Assembly (NCBI GenBank): GCA_903813345.2
Contig: CAIIXF020000009.1
Location: 27,874,740 to 27,938,739, forward strand
Source of the DNA: Owenia fusiformis
Taxonomy: Eukaryota; Annelida; Polychaeta; Sabellida; Oweniidae
Direction: 5' to 3'
DNA length: 64,000 bases
Shown here piece after piece: positions 12,858-25,100 of the stretch. The notes under the pieces were generated by a model. The model did not search any database. It was given only the letters and a program-made list of their open reading frames with translations, and was not told the DNA's origin. Positions within the stretch are counted from its first letter, which is position 1; the number at the start of each line of letters is the position of its first letter. Made by a program: the position numbers and the translations under genes.

Positions 12858-13929
12858 CGAGGGTTGTCCCAGAAGTAATGCACTATATGCTCTTACTTTA
12901 TCAATAATTGATATTTTTCCATGAGATTTTCAGTAAATGTTCCTTAGAGACATTTTGATTATTCTACAAATTTTTATGTTGACTGATAAAACTATATTGA
13001 TGTTATAATAAAATCAAGTTGGTGAGTTTGGGTAGGGTGGGGCAGGTTATACAGTCACGTCAAAATGAATAAAACATTGAAAATATGAAATAATTAATCA
13101 AGAAATAACATTTTGTGTAGCTATTAGAAGTTGCTCAAAAATACATTTCAAGATACTAAATTACTATGAGCACATCCTAGATTTAATAGATATATATTGC
13201 ACAGTGTCCCATTTCACGTTTTCTCAAAATATTGCCCTTTGCATGTCATGAACTTTTGATGCCTGTCAGGAAAAACACTCTTGGCAATTTCTTCCACTGT
13301 GACTTGTGGAGTTTTTGCCTCCCATGTTTGGAGTTGTCATCCAGGGTCTAGTCTTCTCTTTTGAATCTCTTCTGCCATCTCATAAGTGTAGTTCTATCTG
13401 GTATATACATGTACTCATTTTATACTTTCTTCATGGTAGCATCAGTTTTGCGTGGCTGTGAGTCCAAGTGAAGTATGAAATTAGGCCACCAAACGCAATA
13501 GGCCTTCTGTTATCAGGTGAGAATTGCAGCCATTTTGCAATTCTGTATTTGAATTTGTGACTATTGAACTGTGGTATTATGACATGACAGTGCTAAATGT
13601 CATTATTTGTACTTGGTAAACATCATGCTGAATAAATTTAACAATTTCCGAAACCTTTTATCATTTAAAAGAAAGAAATATTAATAAAATAACACTTTGG
13701 ATCTTTTCATAATTAGAAAAACTGGTACCTGCCCCGCCCACCCCTACCCCCATGTTGCTATAGCAACCATATTAAGACCTAATATTAATATATATACTTA
13801 ATAATATATATAAAACTTCAGGATATAATAGATAAAACCTCAATTGTTATATACACAACATTTCAGCTGAATTGAAGAATATTAAAGAAAGTTAGAGCAT
13901 ATAGTGCATTACTTCTGGGTCAACCATCG
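12858..13929. mobile_element. Mariner-like element nested in the 12420 element
   Basis: The inverted ends are CGAGGGTTGTCCCAGAAGTA and, in reverse, CGATGGTTGACCCAGAAGTA, flanked by TATA on both sides, which fits the TA target of Tc1/mariner elements. A minus-strand remnant at 13220-13396 resembles the N-terminal helix-turn-helix part of mariner transposases. Confidence 0.65.
13220..13396 (-). pseudogene. Mariner transposase fragment (decayed)
   Basis: Reverse-strand reading gives MRWQKRFKRE, then LDDNSKHGRQKLHKSQ after an in-frame break, with further stops downstream. The spacing resembles the WFxRFKxGxxSxxDxxRxGRP region of mariner transposases. It is clearly inactive. The family assignment also rests on the terminal repeats and TA target. 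Confidence 0.4.
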
Positions 13930-14683
13930 TATATATTACGTTGTCATATTTCGTCACCTTTAATTTCTTAGTCTCTGTCTCTTATCAAATCGTAAAAGAA
14001 CAAAACATTCTAAACTTAATCACTTGGGATTTATTTTTCGGCATTCGTTTCCGGCATTTGTTAAATGTTCTTCTCCTGAAATGTATTTGTTTGACAATAA
14101 TCAGAGAAAGTGCGTTTACGTATAAATTTACGTTGCATATTCTGTCACGCAAACAAATGGGTGTGACTTCAATTTCTTGTCTGTCTGAGGACGTATTAGG
14201 AACGAGGTAGAATTAAAGAATTCTTATGAACGAGTCATGCAAGATACTAGAACTAGTAATGTATTGGATAAGTTAATTTCTGATGGATCTGGATAAAATA
14301 TGTTTCAAACTTTGTCAACAGTAGATAACTACATTTAGGCAGATATAGTATCTTGATATATTTGGCTATCATGCGTTTAAAATACGTTCCTAAAACTATG
14401 AAGACGTTAGGTGAGAAATATTGCTATTGTACGTTCGAAAAGTATTTGGTCGTATTTCGTAGGCTAAACATTAAATAATTAACGTCTTGACTTAGCATAT
14501 TTAGCCTAATTTTGCAATGATGTCAACGTGATTCCAATGTTATGCTGTCATGATTCGCAGAGGTTGCGACAGTTTCGTTTAAGAAATCGTATTTTTTAGA
14601 TAAGATCCCCTGATTTTCGGAGAACTGGGTTTCGGAAGACTGGGTTTCGGAAAACTGGGTTTCGGACAACTGGGTTGACCCCG

Positions 14684-15795
14684 TGTAAAACATCACTAGT
14701 CAAGATAGAGAGTACCATTCTACTGATGTTTACATGTTTACTGTCTCGGACTGGAAAGTACAAACTTGTTTACAGAAAACTTGACCTATTTTTTCACCAG
14801 TAAATTTCTAGAAAGCTCCAGCATTTCGGACTGATACTTACATTTATAAGAAATTTCAGACTTGATTCAGCCACATTTATATTGTTCAATATACAAGGGA
14901 TATAAATAACAAAAAGTAAAATGAAAAAAATAACTTACCACGGGTGTTTTCTATTGATTTTGGAGTTGACCGATTTATATCTTCCATCATGTTCAAGGTT
15001 GACCCAGTTTATTATTTTCCCAGCATGCAACATTCAAAATGGAGATTTCGCTGCAGGAAAATATTGAAATTTTGCTTTAAAAGTGAACATTGCCTGAATC
15101 ACAGTTTGTAGGTACATTATTAGGTATGTATAAGCATGTTTAAGGTATTCTCCATGACTTTACGAGGTTTGGTTGTCTCATTTTCCGAATTTGATGTCGA
15201 AATGAAGCTAACACTGAAATGTTTTGCAGAAACAAATGCAAAGCAAACTGAAACAAAGTGAAACTGCAAAGCATACAGTGAGCACTAGTATGTATCCAAC
15301 AGACCGAATATAATATTCGGTCTGTTATGATTCATACCCTTCGCATGAAAATCGCAGCGATATTTTGTGCACATAAATTTCTCGTTTATTACAAGAATGT
15401 TCACCTTGAAAATTGGTGAATATGTTGTAGAGATGTTCATCTAAACTGAGACTAACATAAGGCAGGAACAAGTTGATATAAAATAATGAAATGTTCAGAC
15501 TCACCAAAACTTCAGGATGTGTTCTCATAAGTAGATCGCGAAATCAATGTCAAGCATGTGTGAGTTCACAAGATCCAAACGAGATATGCAAATTTTTGAA
15601 CTTTGACTTTTAACTTCAAACACATGACCACTTGATTACCTCGGTCTTTGGAGTCAGTTTATCAATAAATATCACATGTCATACCTCAAACGATGCGTAC
15701 TGTTGTTAGCTTCATCTCCAATCACTAAAACCACACATTCAAGAAAGCGTCTGTTGATAAAAACATAAAATAAGCGAGCGTATATTTAATGGAGT
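14684..15795. other. No gene; one perfect hairpin
   Basis: A 29-base perfect hairpin lies at 15298-15326 (AACAGACCGAATAT, one-base centre). Nothing else is recognisable. Confidence 0.45.
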
Positions 15796-16737
15796 TACAC
15801 GGTACTAACTCACCGGGTCGTATTGAAACCAAAACGCCCCGCAAAACCGTTAATTTGAATTTCAAATCTACCTGTCTTTGGAAAATCAATGATTGTGAGT
15901 CTCACACTACACTGTTTTTCTTCAAACTTGTTCCATTAAAACCTTCACAGAAATACCTTTCAGTCGGGACATTGCTTTTGTTTACAAAGTCCCTCGTTTT
16001 AGCGGTGTTTTGGTGATCAGATGTGAGAAGTTGCAAATCCTCAGACTCAGAGATTTCAACCACAATCCTTGATATCTCGCCAGTTCTTCTATCACTCTCC
16101 CCCATATTCTGCGCAAGGACTCCCATTACAACCCTCCATCGCTGCATCAGCATGTTTATTACATGAAATGCAGCAATTCTGAAAAGTCCTATGCAACTGT
16201 TCGAAATTGACCAAAACACCCCGTTGTCTTCCAAAACGGCCCGCAGAGTCTATGACTACAAACGTGTAGTTTCAAGGTGTATAGATCCAACGGGGCGTTT
16301 TGGAAGAGAACGGGGCGTTTTGATCAATTTCGAACAGATACATAGGACTTTTGGAAATTGCTGCGTTTAATGTAATAAATATGTTGATGCAGAGCGAGAT
16401 GGAGAGTTGTAATGGGAGTCCTTGTGCAAAATATAGGGGAGAATAATAAAAGAACTGGCGATATATCAAGACTTTTGGCTGAAATCTCTGAAGATTTGCA
16501 TCTTCTCACATCTGGGGACCAAAACGCAGCTAAAATGAGCGACTCTATATGCAAAAGCAATGTCTCGAGTGAAAGGTATTTCTGTGAAGGTTTTAATGGA
16601 ACAAGTTTGAAGAAAAACGGTGTACTGTGAGACTCACAATCATTGATTTTCCAAAGAAAGGGTAGGTTAAAAATTCAAATTAACAGTTTTGCGGGGCGTT
16701 TTGGTTTAAATACGCCCCGGTGAATTAGTACCGCGTG
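15796..16737. mobile_element. 942-bp foldback element with GGGGCGTTTTGG motifs
   Basis: It is almost wholly palindromic; arms of about 450 bp meet near 16265. The outer ends read ACGGTACTAA. A GGAGT direct repeat at 15791-15795 and 16738-16742 is a likely target duplication. CCAAAACGCCCCG or its complement occurs near both ends and several times at the centre. The open frames inside are mirror images of each other and not genes. Confidence 0.8.
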
Positions 16738-17616
16738 GGAGTGCTTCGGCTATTTTCGTTGTTCAAATGTTTATTCCCGAAGTCAAATGTATTTTCTGAG
16801 AAACCTTAAAATCAAGGTAACATGTTTATATACATGTTTTGTATACTGCATTCACACTTGGCTAATAATGCTCTTTGAGCCTAGCCAAATTGTATTAATT
16901 ATTGATTTTTGTGAAAATAAGATAAACTATAAATGAAAAAAAAAATTTCGGAGAATGTGACGCCACTTCGGATGACGTTTGTTAAGCTACGAGATCCATT
17001 ACTTTCATTGGCTGTTTGTTGCGATGTGAAGTAATTTGAGAGACGAACAACATCGGACTCTGCCAGAAATTACCGAAGCACTCCATTATCTTTACGCTCT
17101 GAAAATTTTATAAATGTCCCAGGAAAATTCCATTTAAAGCGTCAATAATTGATATCATGCAACCATTCAAACTAATACATAAAGAAGAGATTACAGGGTA
17201 AATATTGATCACTCAGTATTTGAGAGATGGAAAAGATAATGGTCAGTACAAGCGTCATTTTGGGTGGTGATTTTTCAGATGTACCATTTTTGACTTGTGT
17301 CTTATCTTCCCATTTATTCTTTGAGCCTACTACCAATAGGGGCTGGATCTGGCTCCGGACCTGTGTCGAAATTGTAAAATGATGATTGTGCAGCCATTTC
17401 TGAAAAATATGAGACAAATCATACCTCATTCAAAGCGTCTTGTTATTCTTTTTTATCCCTAATGAACGTTATTCACGCAATACTGCTTTGATAAGAAGCC
17501 AAAATAGTGATATTTTATCGCCTGGTTCATGTCTGTCCAAATCTGAATGGTGCTCCTGTGATTCCAGAAATGTGACGTCAGAATTACAATGATATTTGGA
17601 CATACAAGAGCCCGGA
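16738..17616. other. No recognisable feature
   Basis: The open frames at 17172 and 17459 (minus strand) have no splice support or family resemblance. Confidence 0.4.
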
Positions 17617-18106
17617 TTACCGGATTTTCTCGCATATACGCCCCCCTAAATTTAGGCCCATGGGCCAAAAATCGAATGTAGTACGCTTATACGCCCATGG
17701 GCCTGTAAAAATGACTATTTATAGATTTTTTCAATAAATTCAAGAGTATTTTGTCACTGGCAGATCGTTCTGTCGTTACTTTGTTTCAACATTAAGTTCA
17801 ACACTGTGCCGTAAGTGGCAGTGGTGGATAGTTCTGTTGTTACTTTGTTTCAACATTAAGTCCAAGGTTGCAGGTGACATTTCCTTTATAATTCTTACAA
17901 AACATGCGGTAGGACTACAACAGTAGGTACGGTAGTCTTTGAGGAACCATTGTATCAGCTCTTCTCACCTTTATGCCCACTGGGCCAAAAATCGAAAGTA
18001 GTACACTTATATGCCCATGGGCGAAAAATAAGAGGTAAAATAACAGACAAAATTACCCCTTCTTTCAGTTATACACCCAGGGCTTATATGCGAGAAAATC
18101 CGGTAA
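17617..18106. mobile_element. 490-bp MITE with TTACCGGATTTTCTCGCATA ends
   Basis: TTACCGGATTTTCTCGCATA at 17617 is the reverse complement (with one change) of the right end at about 18087-18106. GCCCATGGGC palindromes recur inside (17657, 17693, 18016), as does GGGCCAAAAATCGAA. No coding capacity. Confidence 0.8.
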
Positions 18107-18976
18107 GTGAAAAATATTTGCCATACTAAAACTCAAATTACTGTGTCCATAGGTTATTTAATCGAACCAAACAAGTAGAAATAGAAAGATGATGATCTCA
18201 GCTGTAAATTAAGTGCATTCATCTGCCATGGGGAAGCAGGTACCATTTTGTATAACGAATGTTTTGAAAGGTGGTCACTTTTTTGAAATTTTCCAATTTG
18301 GTGTCTCATCTTCTGAATTATTCTTTGAGTCTATGAGATCCTACTGCAAAAAGATCTGGCCAACATCTATGTTTCTGATGTATTTTTAAGTTTAATTGTT
18401 GTTAAATGTAGCCATATCCATACGCTTCAAGAAAATAGAAGAAGACTTGTTAAACTTAATGTCATGCCGATGGCTCAGAAAAGGTAAAATTTTGCAAAAG
18501 TTCTCTCTGCAGACCTTGTTGCACCTTTAAACCATAGCAAGATTCACTTGTAAATCATAGATATTGAGATTGAAGCACAAATTTCTTTCTTATTTGGGCC
18601 AATTTGTCCTTGATTCTTCTTTATGAACAACATGACACAAGAGGTCTAGAATAGAAACAATAATTTCCAAAAATTCTGACTGTCACTATGCTCCCAAAAT
18701 TGTCTAGATACTTGATTTACAAAGATGTTTTTTACTTTTCCATGTACAGCATACCTAGGCCCATGAACTGTCTGATAAGATCCTGACTGTACCACTACAA
18801 AAAATCTAAAGAAACAAACTTCATAGGTGTGGATTGTACAAAAGAGATAATAGCTAATAATATTGCTTGGATACTTGGATCCTCAAAATATGACTGATTT
18901 GATAAATATGTTTTATTCCGCGGGATATGCTACTTTTGAGAGTTGCTGTTTTCCTAGTTCTCTTATTCTTTTTCAG
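18107..18976. other. Sequence upstream of FERRY3 exon 1, probably 5' intron
   Basis: The acceptor at 18976 implies a spliced 5'UTR, so this is probably intron. I cannot place the promoter or the first exon. Confidence 0.4.
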
Positions 18977-18983
18977 TCTTACA

Positions 18984-19143
18984 ATGTCTGAAAGTGTAGT
19001 GAAGGATTTCAGCTATGTGCTCTCAAGCAAAGAGGATGAGTCCAGATTAACAGTGCCAACTCCGATTCCCTTGAAACAAAATGCAGAAGAGTTTACCCAA
19101 AGGCTTATTCAAGCCCACAACTTACCATGTTATATAGAAAGAG
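18984..19143 (+). CDS. FERRY3: FERRY3 coding exon 1 (residues 1-53)
   Basis: The exon begins after a ttctttttcag acceptor ending at 18976; seven UTR bases precede the ATG at 18984. It encodes [15 protein letters not shown] through LPCYIER and stops one base into a codon at a gtatgt donor. An in-frame ATG at 18927 would add a hydrophobic leader, but that stretch is the intron's pyrimidine tract. Confidence 0.85.
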
Positions 19144-22100
19144 GTATGTCCATGTTGAATGACTTAATTATTAACATACGTACATTTGTTAGGGTTACCT
19201 TTTTTTGGCTCACCCTATCTGATACAACATTTAAATATTGCTTATTAAGCAGCCACCAGGGTCATGAGAGTGAAACAGTTGCCACATATTTGATTAAATG
19301 TTCAAATACATTCATCATTAAAGAGATTGAGTCTTCTAAAAACACAATTAGATTAACCCCCTTATTTTTCATGTTATTTGATGTAAAACAAGATTGTTTA
19401 TCAACTTACCAATGTTGGGGCTTGAATTAATTCATTAACAGTATCAATTTGATGATTGTTCCTAGCCATGAATTTGCATGAGGAATTATATTGGGACATT
19501 ACAGATTGACAGAATAGAAATCTGGACGACTGGATCTCTTTAAATGAAATTGATTCCTTTATTATTATGTGTTAATGACTATTTCATATGACCTTCAAGG
19601 AGAAATGAATCAAAAATGGAGTCTAATTATGACAGTATGAACAAGTGAGAATCACCAGTCTATGAAATTACAATAAAACCTGTCTTAGTGAACACCCCTC
19701 TCTAGTGAGCACCTGTGTTTAGTGAACACCGCTACAAGACACATTTTAAATTGACTCCTGTATAAAATCCCCTCTCTGTATATGAACACTTACCTACAGC
19801 AAACACCTTTTGGTGGCTCTATCAGTGTAGCAGCTAAGGATATTTTCACTCTAGCCAAATTTGACCACTTTGAATTCAGACTCGCCAAAATATTTTATGA
19901 CTGGACATTTTTTTTTTAAAGTTAAGAGACATTGTGAATCGAATTTGCCACTATTTTGCATAGTGCGTAAGCACTTTACAAGAAATGCGAACAAATAAAA
20001 TATGATTTTAAAATTACATGTATGAAACGATCATACGATGACTCGTCTGGGTATTTGTAGGTCGTGAATGCTCAAACTTCTGATTAATACAGCGGTAACT
20101 TCCTCAATTACAGCGTTTATCGAATTATAAATAAAAATTGCAAGAAGACGAAATAATTATTTTGGTTGAATTTATGGAACGGCAAGAATAATTTTGTTCA
20201 TAGTTCAAGCTGTATTATGTATTGCATCGAACGCTTTGATTAGTCCACCACTTAGTTTTAAGCCAATCAAAGGTGCGTTTTCATTGAATTGCGGTCCGGA
20301 ACATAAAAATAAATAAAAAACTTTTTCCTGCTTTTACAAGTATTTTAGCGATTCTAGAGGTAAGATTGACAAACTATTTGTTTAGAAGGTTAACCATATA
20401 TCTGTTTCTCATGGGCTCAATTATCTATCGCCGAAATTGTCGAGACAAATTGCATTTTCCTTCCCCAAAAATTTTTCTGACCCTTGTTTTGGCGTTTTGC
20501 GAGGCCTTAGCTGCCACCCTGTTCCATGAACACGTACCTACAGTGAACACTTTTTGGTGGCTCCATAAGTGTTCATTTTATGTATGTTTACAGTACATGT
20601 GTCAACAAGTTTATTGATTGTGTATAAGACTAGTAACACTCAACACATCATCATGAATTCAAAATATATTAGGTTTATTCAGGATTATTCAAGGATTATT
20701 CAGTATTATTCAGTATTATTCAAGATTTCCAGCTATAAGTCTTTTAAACATAATCATAATCATTTTTATCTAGTTAGATACAGCATCATATTAAAGTGTC
20801 AGATATGGCAGGCATCTCAGATATTCGTTTCATTTATTATTGATTCCTGGTAAATTATAATATGGGAATGTGCATCAGATGTTCTTATAGAGCTTTTCCA
20901 TATAAATAATTCTAGTTCAAAACACTTGCATTTATATTCATATTTATGTTGTGTTATTTATGAAACAACATCATAGTTATGTGTCACGTATGTCAGGTAT
21001 TTTCATCAGACAAATTGTTCTATCTTCATTTGCAGTAAAATCTGTGTACAGTGAACACATGTGGGCCACCCAAATGTGTTCACTGTCTGTAGGTGTTCAC
21101 TACAGAGAGGCAATTTTATACAGAACTCAGTGGAGTATGTACTGAGAAGAGGTGTTTACTAGAAAGAGGTGTTCACTAAGACAGTTTTTGCTGAATCTGT
21201 GACATCATGCAATCATGTGATTTGATTGGTTAATGTAGTACCTAATGATCAAAAAATAGGCACTTTTTTCCATTTATGGAGGAAGTTTTTGTGCTTGACC
21301 CTTAGCATGCCGGTCATCCATGAACTAAAGTTTAAAGTTCCCGACGAGAAATTCTACTTTCCAAAATTTACGTTAGACTTGTTTTATAGATAAGCCTTGC
21401 AAACTTAGAATTGAGTTATAAACATCTTTTTTCCTTGAATAGCTAATAAATAACATAATGCCATTTCATGATGTCTACAGTTTTCTGCTTCCACCATAAA
21501 TTCTATGTCACAGATGGTGGCATGACAGGCCCGTAGCCAGCTTTTATAAAGGGGCGGGTTCACTTTTCAAAAATTTCCAGGTTGTTCAGATTTGACAATT
21601 TTTGCATGAAATCACTCGAAAAGTGCTCATAATGTTAAAAAATGCATGATTCTTGGTCAAGTTGGAGATTTGCTTGTACTCCCTATATCCCCCCTCCCTC
21701 TCTGGCTACAGGCTTCATAAAGAAGTGATATCCTGTAGTTTTCATCATCCTAAGCAGGTGTCCAGAATCCATACCTCCTTCTATTCTTGATTACTTTTGG
21801 AGCCCTGCGTAATGCGTATGGAGGATGGTAGTTTTAAAATAACCAAATTCACAAAATGTTTATTTTTCAGATTTGTGTCAAAAGCTCAATCTGTTTGCGA
21901 AAAATGAAAGTAACATAATATTTGATGAAGAAGCTATAAATGCAGTGAACAGTGTAAAGAATAACATCACCTCCATGGAGGAACTTGTGAACTCATGGAC
22001 CCAGTCTTATAACCAGGTAACAGTCTGCCAATTCATGCACAAACACTAAGACCATAAGCACTTTGTCAAGTTTGTAACTTAACTGCCTTTTTGTCAAACT

Positions 22101-25100
22101 TGTAACTTAACTGCCTTTTTATCAAGCTTGTAACTGCCTTTTAAAGGGTATTTCATCTTTTCATCATTTTGTTATCGTACATATACACAAAAAGGTATGA
22201 TATTGTCAACTTGGTGGTTGACAAGTGGGGACGGGGTGGTGTCTCACTTTTCTTGCATGCACATTTCCAGGTAAACTTTTAGACAGATTGATTTGAAATA
22301 TTCAGCATGCTGGGTAAATTTTAAGGTAGCATTTTTTATATATATAGGTACAGATTGTTTAAATTGTGCCTTGCTTTTGGTTCATATTAGGGGTCCCGCA
22401 ATTGCTCGGATTTGCTCGAGCGCTCGAGCAATACATCACGATACGAGCGTATCGATACTCACCTTGAATATCGGTTAAAAAATTGTATCGTTTTTAACTC
22501 CCCAAAACAGCAAAATCATGCTCCAAAGCAGCTTAAATACGATTGTATCTACCCATTGTCCCGTTTCCATTTTGTTATCCGCCTAGCGTAATCCGGCGAA
22601 GAATGTATTTCCGGTTTCCGGTAAAAAATGGAGAAAAAGAAAGAAATTCAAATTTCTCGAGAACGTAGTTTGTCTACTACTTAAGTTGTCTTGTTAGCAT
22701 ACTTAAGTTGTCTTGTTAACATATTTGTTTTTATTAAATAAATTTATTTGTTACGCACTTACATTGCTCGTATCGTTTGTATCGTATCGTGAGGTAAATA
22801 TCGTTGCTCGTTTCGAAATTGAAGATACTGTATCGTGGGACCCCTAGTTCATATGCAGGTGTTTAGAGGAAACCCATCTTTGCTCTTACCATAAGCCTAA
22901 GACAATTTCTGGCATTGGTACTTGATCTCCACTTCCAATAAAGTTTTACATGAAAAAGTTTAATAACATTGGGACCGTAAGACTGCAATATAAGAGTGGT
23001 TTAACTTTACATAGGGCCTTTAACTCCTTGTGTTCATATATTTTTTCCAGGAGGTTGCCTGTTATGCTAAACCTGATGTAGTCACAGAGGACCAGATGTT
23101 TTCAGAGGTCTATCATACTCTCATTCACTCCCCAGCAATGGAGGCCCTGTTAGACCTGGAACATACATATGCCTTGGCCATTGTGAAGCTGCAGTCTGAA
23201 AGGGAAGCTGACATGAAGCACTTGGAATCGAGGTAAAATGCCATTCTGTTAGTTAAGCATTGAATTCTACATACTGCCATCTGTATATAAGAACACCTCT
23301 CTAATCTGAACATCTACAAATGTGAATGCTTTTTTAGTCCTATTTGTTAATCCACCATAAACTCCCAAGTTCAAATAACCTTGAAATGTTAACACCTATC
23401 AATCGGAACACTGGCTGTTCCAAATGATGTTTGAATTATGCCTTGGTCACATTTGCTCCGATTTTCACGACGGCGCCTGGCCAATTGAGTATTTTGTTCA
23501 AAATTGAATACAATATTGAGCAAAACACTCAATCAGCTGGGCGCCGGCTGATGGATCGGAGCAAATGTGACCCAGGCATTAGACAGGTTATACTGCAGCT
23601 ATATATTTTAACTGACTATTTTATTGGGCAATACTTATTAATCAATTTATTATATGTGTCTAATATATTTTTGCAGGCAACAGGCAGAAATGGAGGACGC
23701 AATAGCTAAAGTTGGCACAATTTATACTGACCAACAAGTGAATCAGCTTGCCCAGAAACATTACGATAACACGCAGCTCATAGAGAGTAAATGGGCTAGT
23801 GAACTTAGCAACTTACAGGAGACCCAAAAAAGACAATATAAGAATCATGTAATGAAACTACATGAAGCTCACATCAATCCTGGAAATGGAGTGCAGTCAT
23901 ATGTGTGAGTATGTTATATGGAGTACAGTCATATGTGTGAGTATGTAATATGGAGTACAGTCATGTGTGTGAGTATGTTGTATGGAGTTCAGTCATATGT
24001 TTGAGTATGTTATATGGAGTACAGTCATATGTGTGAGTATGTTATATGGAGTGCAGTCATATGTGTGAGTATGTTATATGGAGTACAGTAATATGTGTGA
24101 GTATGTTATATGGAGTACAGTCATGTGTGTGAGTATGTTGTATGGAGTTCAGTCATATGTTTGAGTATGTTATATGGAGTACAGTAATATGTGTGAGTAT
24201 GTTATATGGAGTACAGTCATGTGTGTGAGTATGTTGTATGGAGTTCAGTCATATGTGTGAGTATGTAATATGGAGTACAGTCATGTGTGTGAGTATGTTG
24301 TATGGAGTTCAGTCATATGTTTGAGTATGTTTTATGGAGTGCAGCCATATGTGTGAGTATGTTATATGGAGTGCAGTCATATGTGTGAGTATGTTATATG
24401 GAGTACAGTAATATGTGTGAGTATGTTATATGGAGTGCAGTCATATGTGTGAGTATGTTATATGGAGTGCAGTCATATGTGTGAGTATGTTATATGGAGT
24501 ACAGTCATATATGTGAGTATGTTATATGGGGTGCAGTCATATGTGTGAGTATGTTATATGGAGTACAGTCATATGTGTGAGTATGCTATATGGAGTACAG
24601 TCACATGTGTGAGTATGTTATATGGAATACAGTCATATGTGTGAGTATGTTATATGGAGTACAGTCATATGTGTGAGTATGTTATATGGAGTACAGTCAT
24701 ATATGTGATTATGTTATATGGAGTATAGTCATATGTGTGAGTATGTTATATGGAGTACAGTCATATGTGTATGTTATATGGAGTACAATCATATGTGTGA
24801 GTATGTTATATGGAGTACAGTCATATGTGTGAGTATGTTTTATGGTGTACAGTCATATGTGTGAGTATGTTATATGGAGTGAAGTCATATGTGTGAGTAT
24901 GCTATATGGAGTACAGTCATATGTGTGAGTATGCTATATGGAGTACAATCATATGTGTGAGTATGTTATATGGAGTGAAGTCATATGTGTGAGTATGTTA
25001 TATGGAGTACAGTCATATGTGTGAGTATGTTATATGGAGTACAGTCATATGTGTGAGTATGTTATATGGAGTACAATCATATGTGTGAGTATGTTATATG

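Larger units (their letters stand above)
12420..14683. mobile_element. DNA element with CCCAGTTGTCCGAAA subterminal arrays
   Basis: About six copies of the 15-bp word CCCAGTTGTCCGAAA and variants start at 12431. Four inverted copies lie at 14622-14675. The ends read CGGGTATACC and, reversed, CGGGGTCAACC. A mariner-like element is inserted at 12858-13929. Confidence 0.75.

Noticed and set aside
15789-16630. Four open frames of 65-110 codons on both strands
   Set aside because: They are mirror images across the foldback element and share no feature with known proteins.
18927-18983. Signal-peptide-like start MLLLRVAVFLVLLFFF ahead of FERRY3 exon 1
   Set aside because: It is the translated pyrimidine tract of an intron ending ttctttttcag at 18976; the family protein is cytosolic and starts without a leader.
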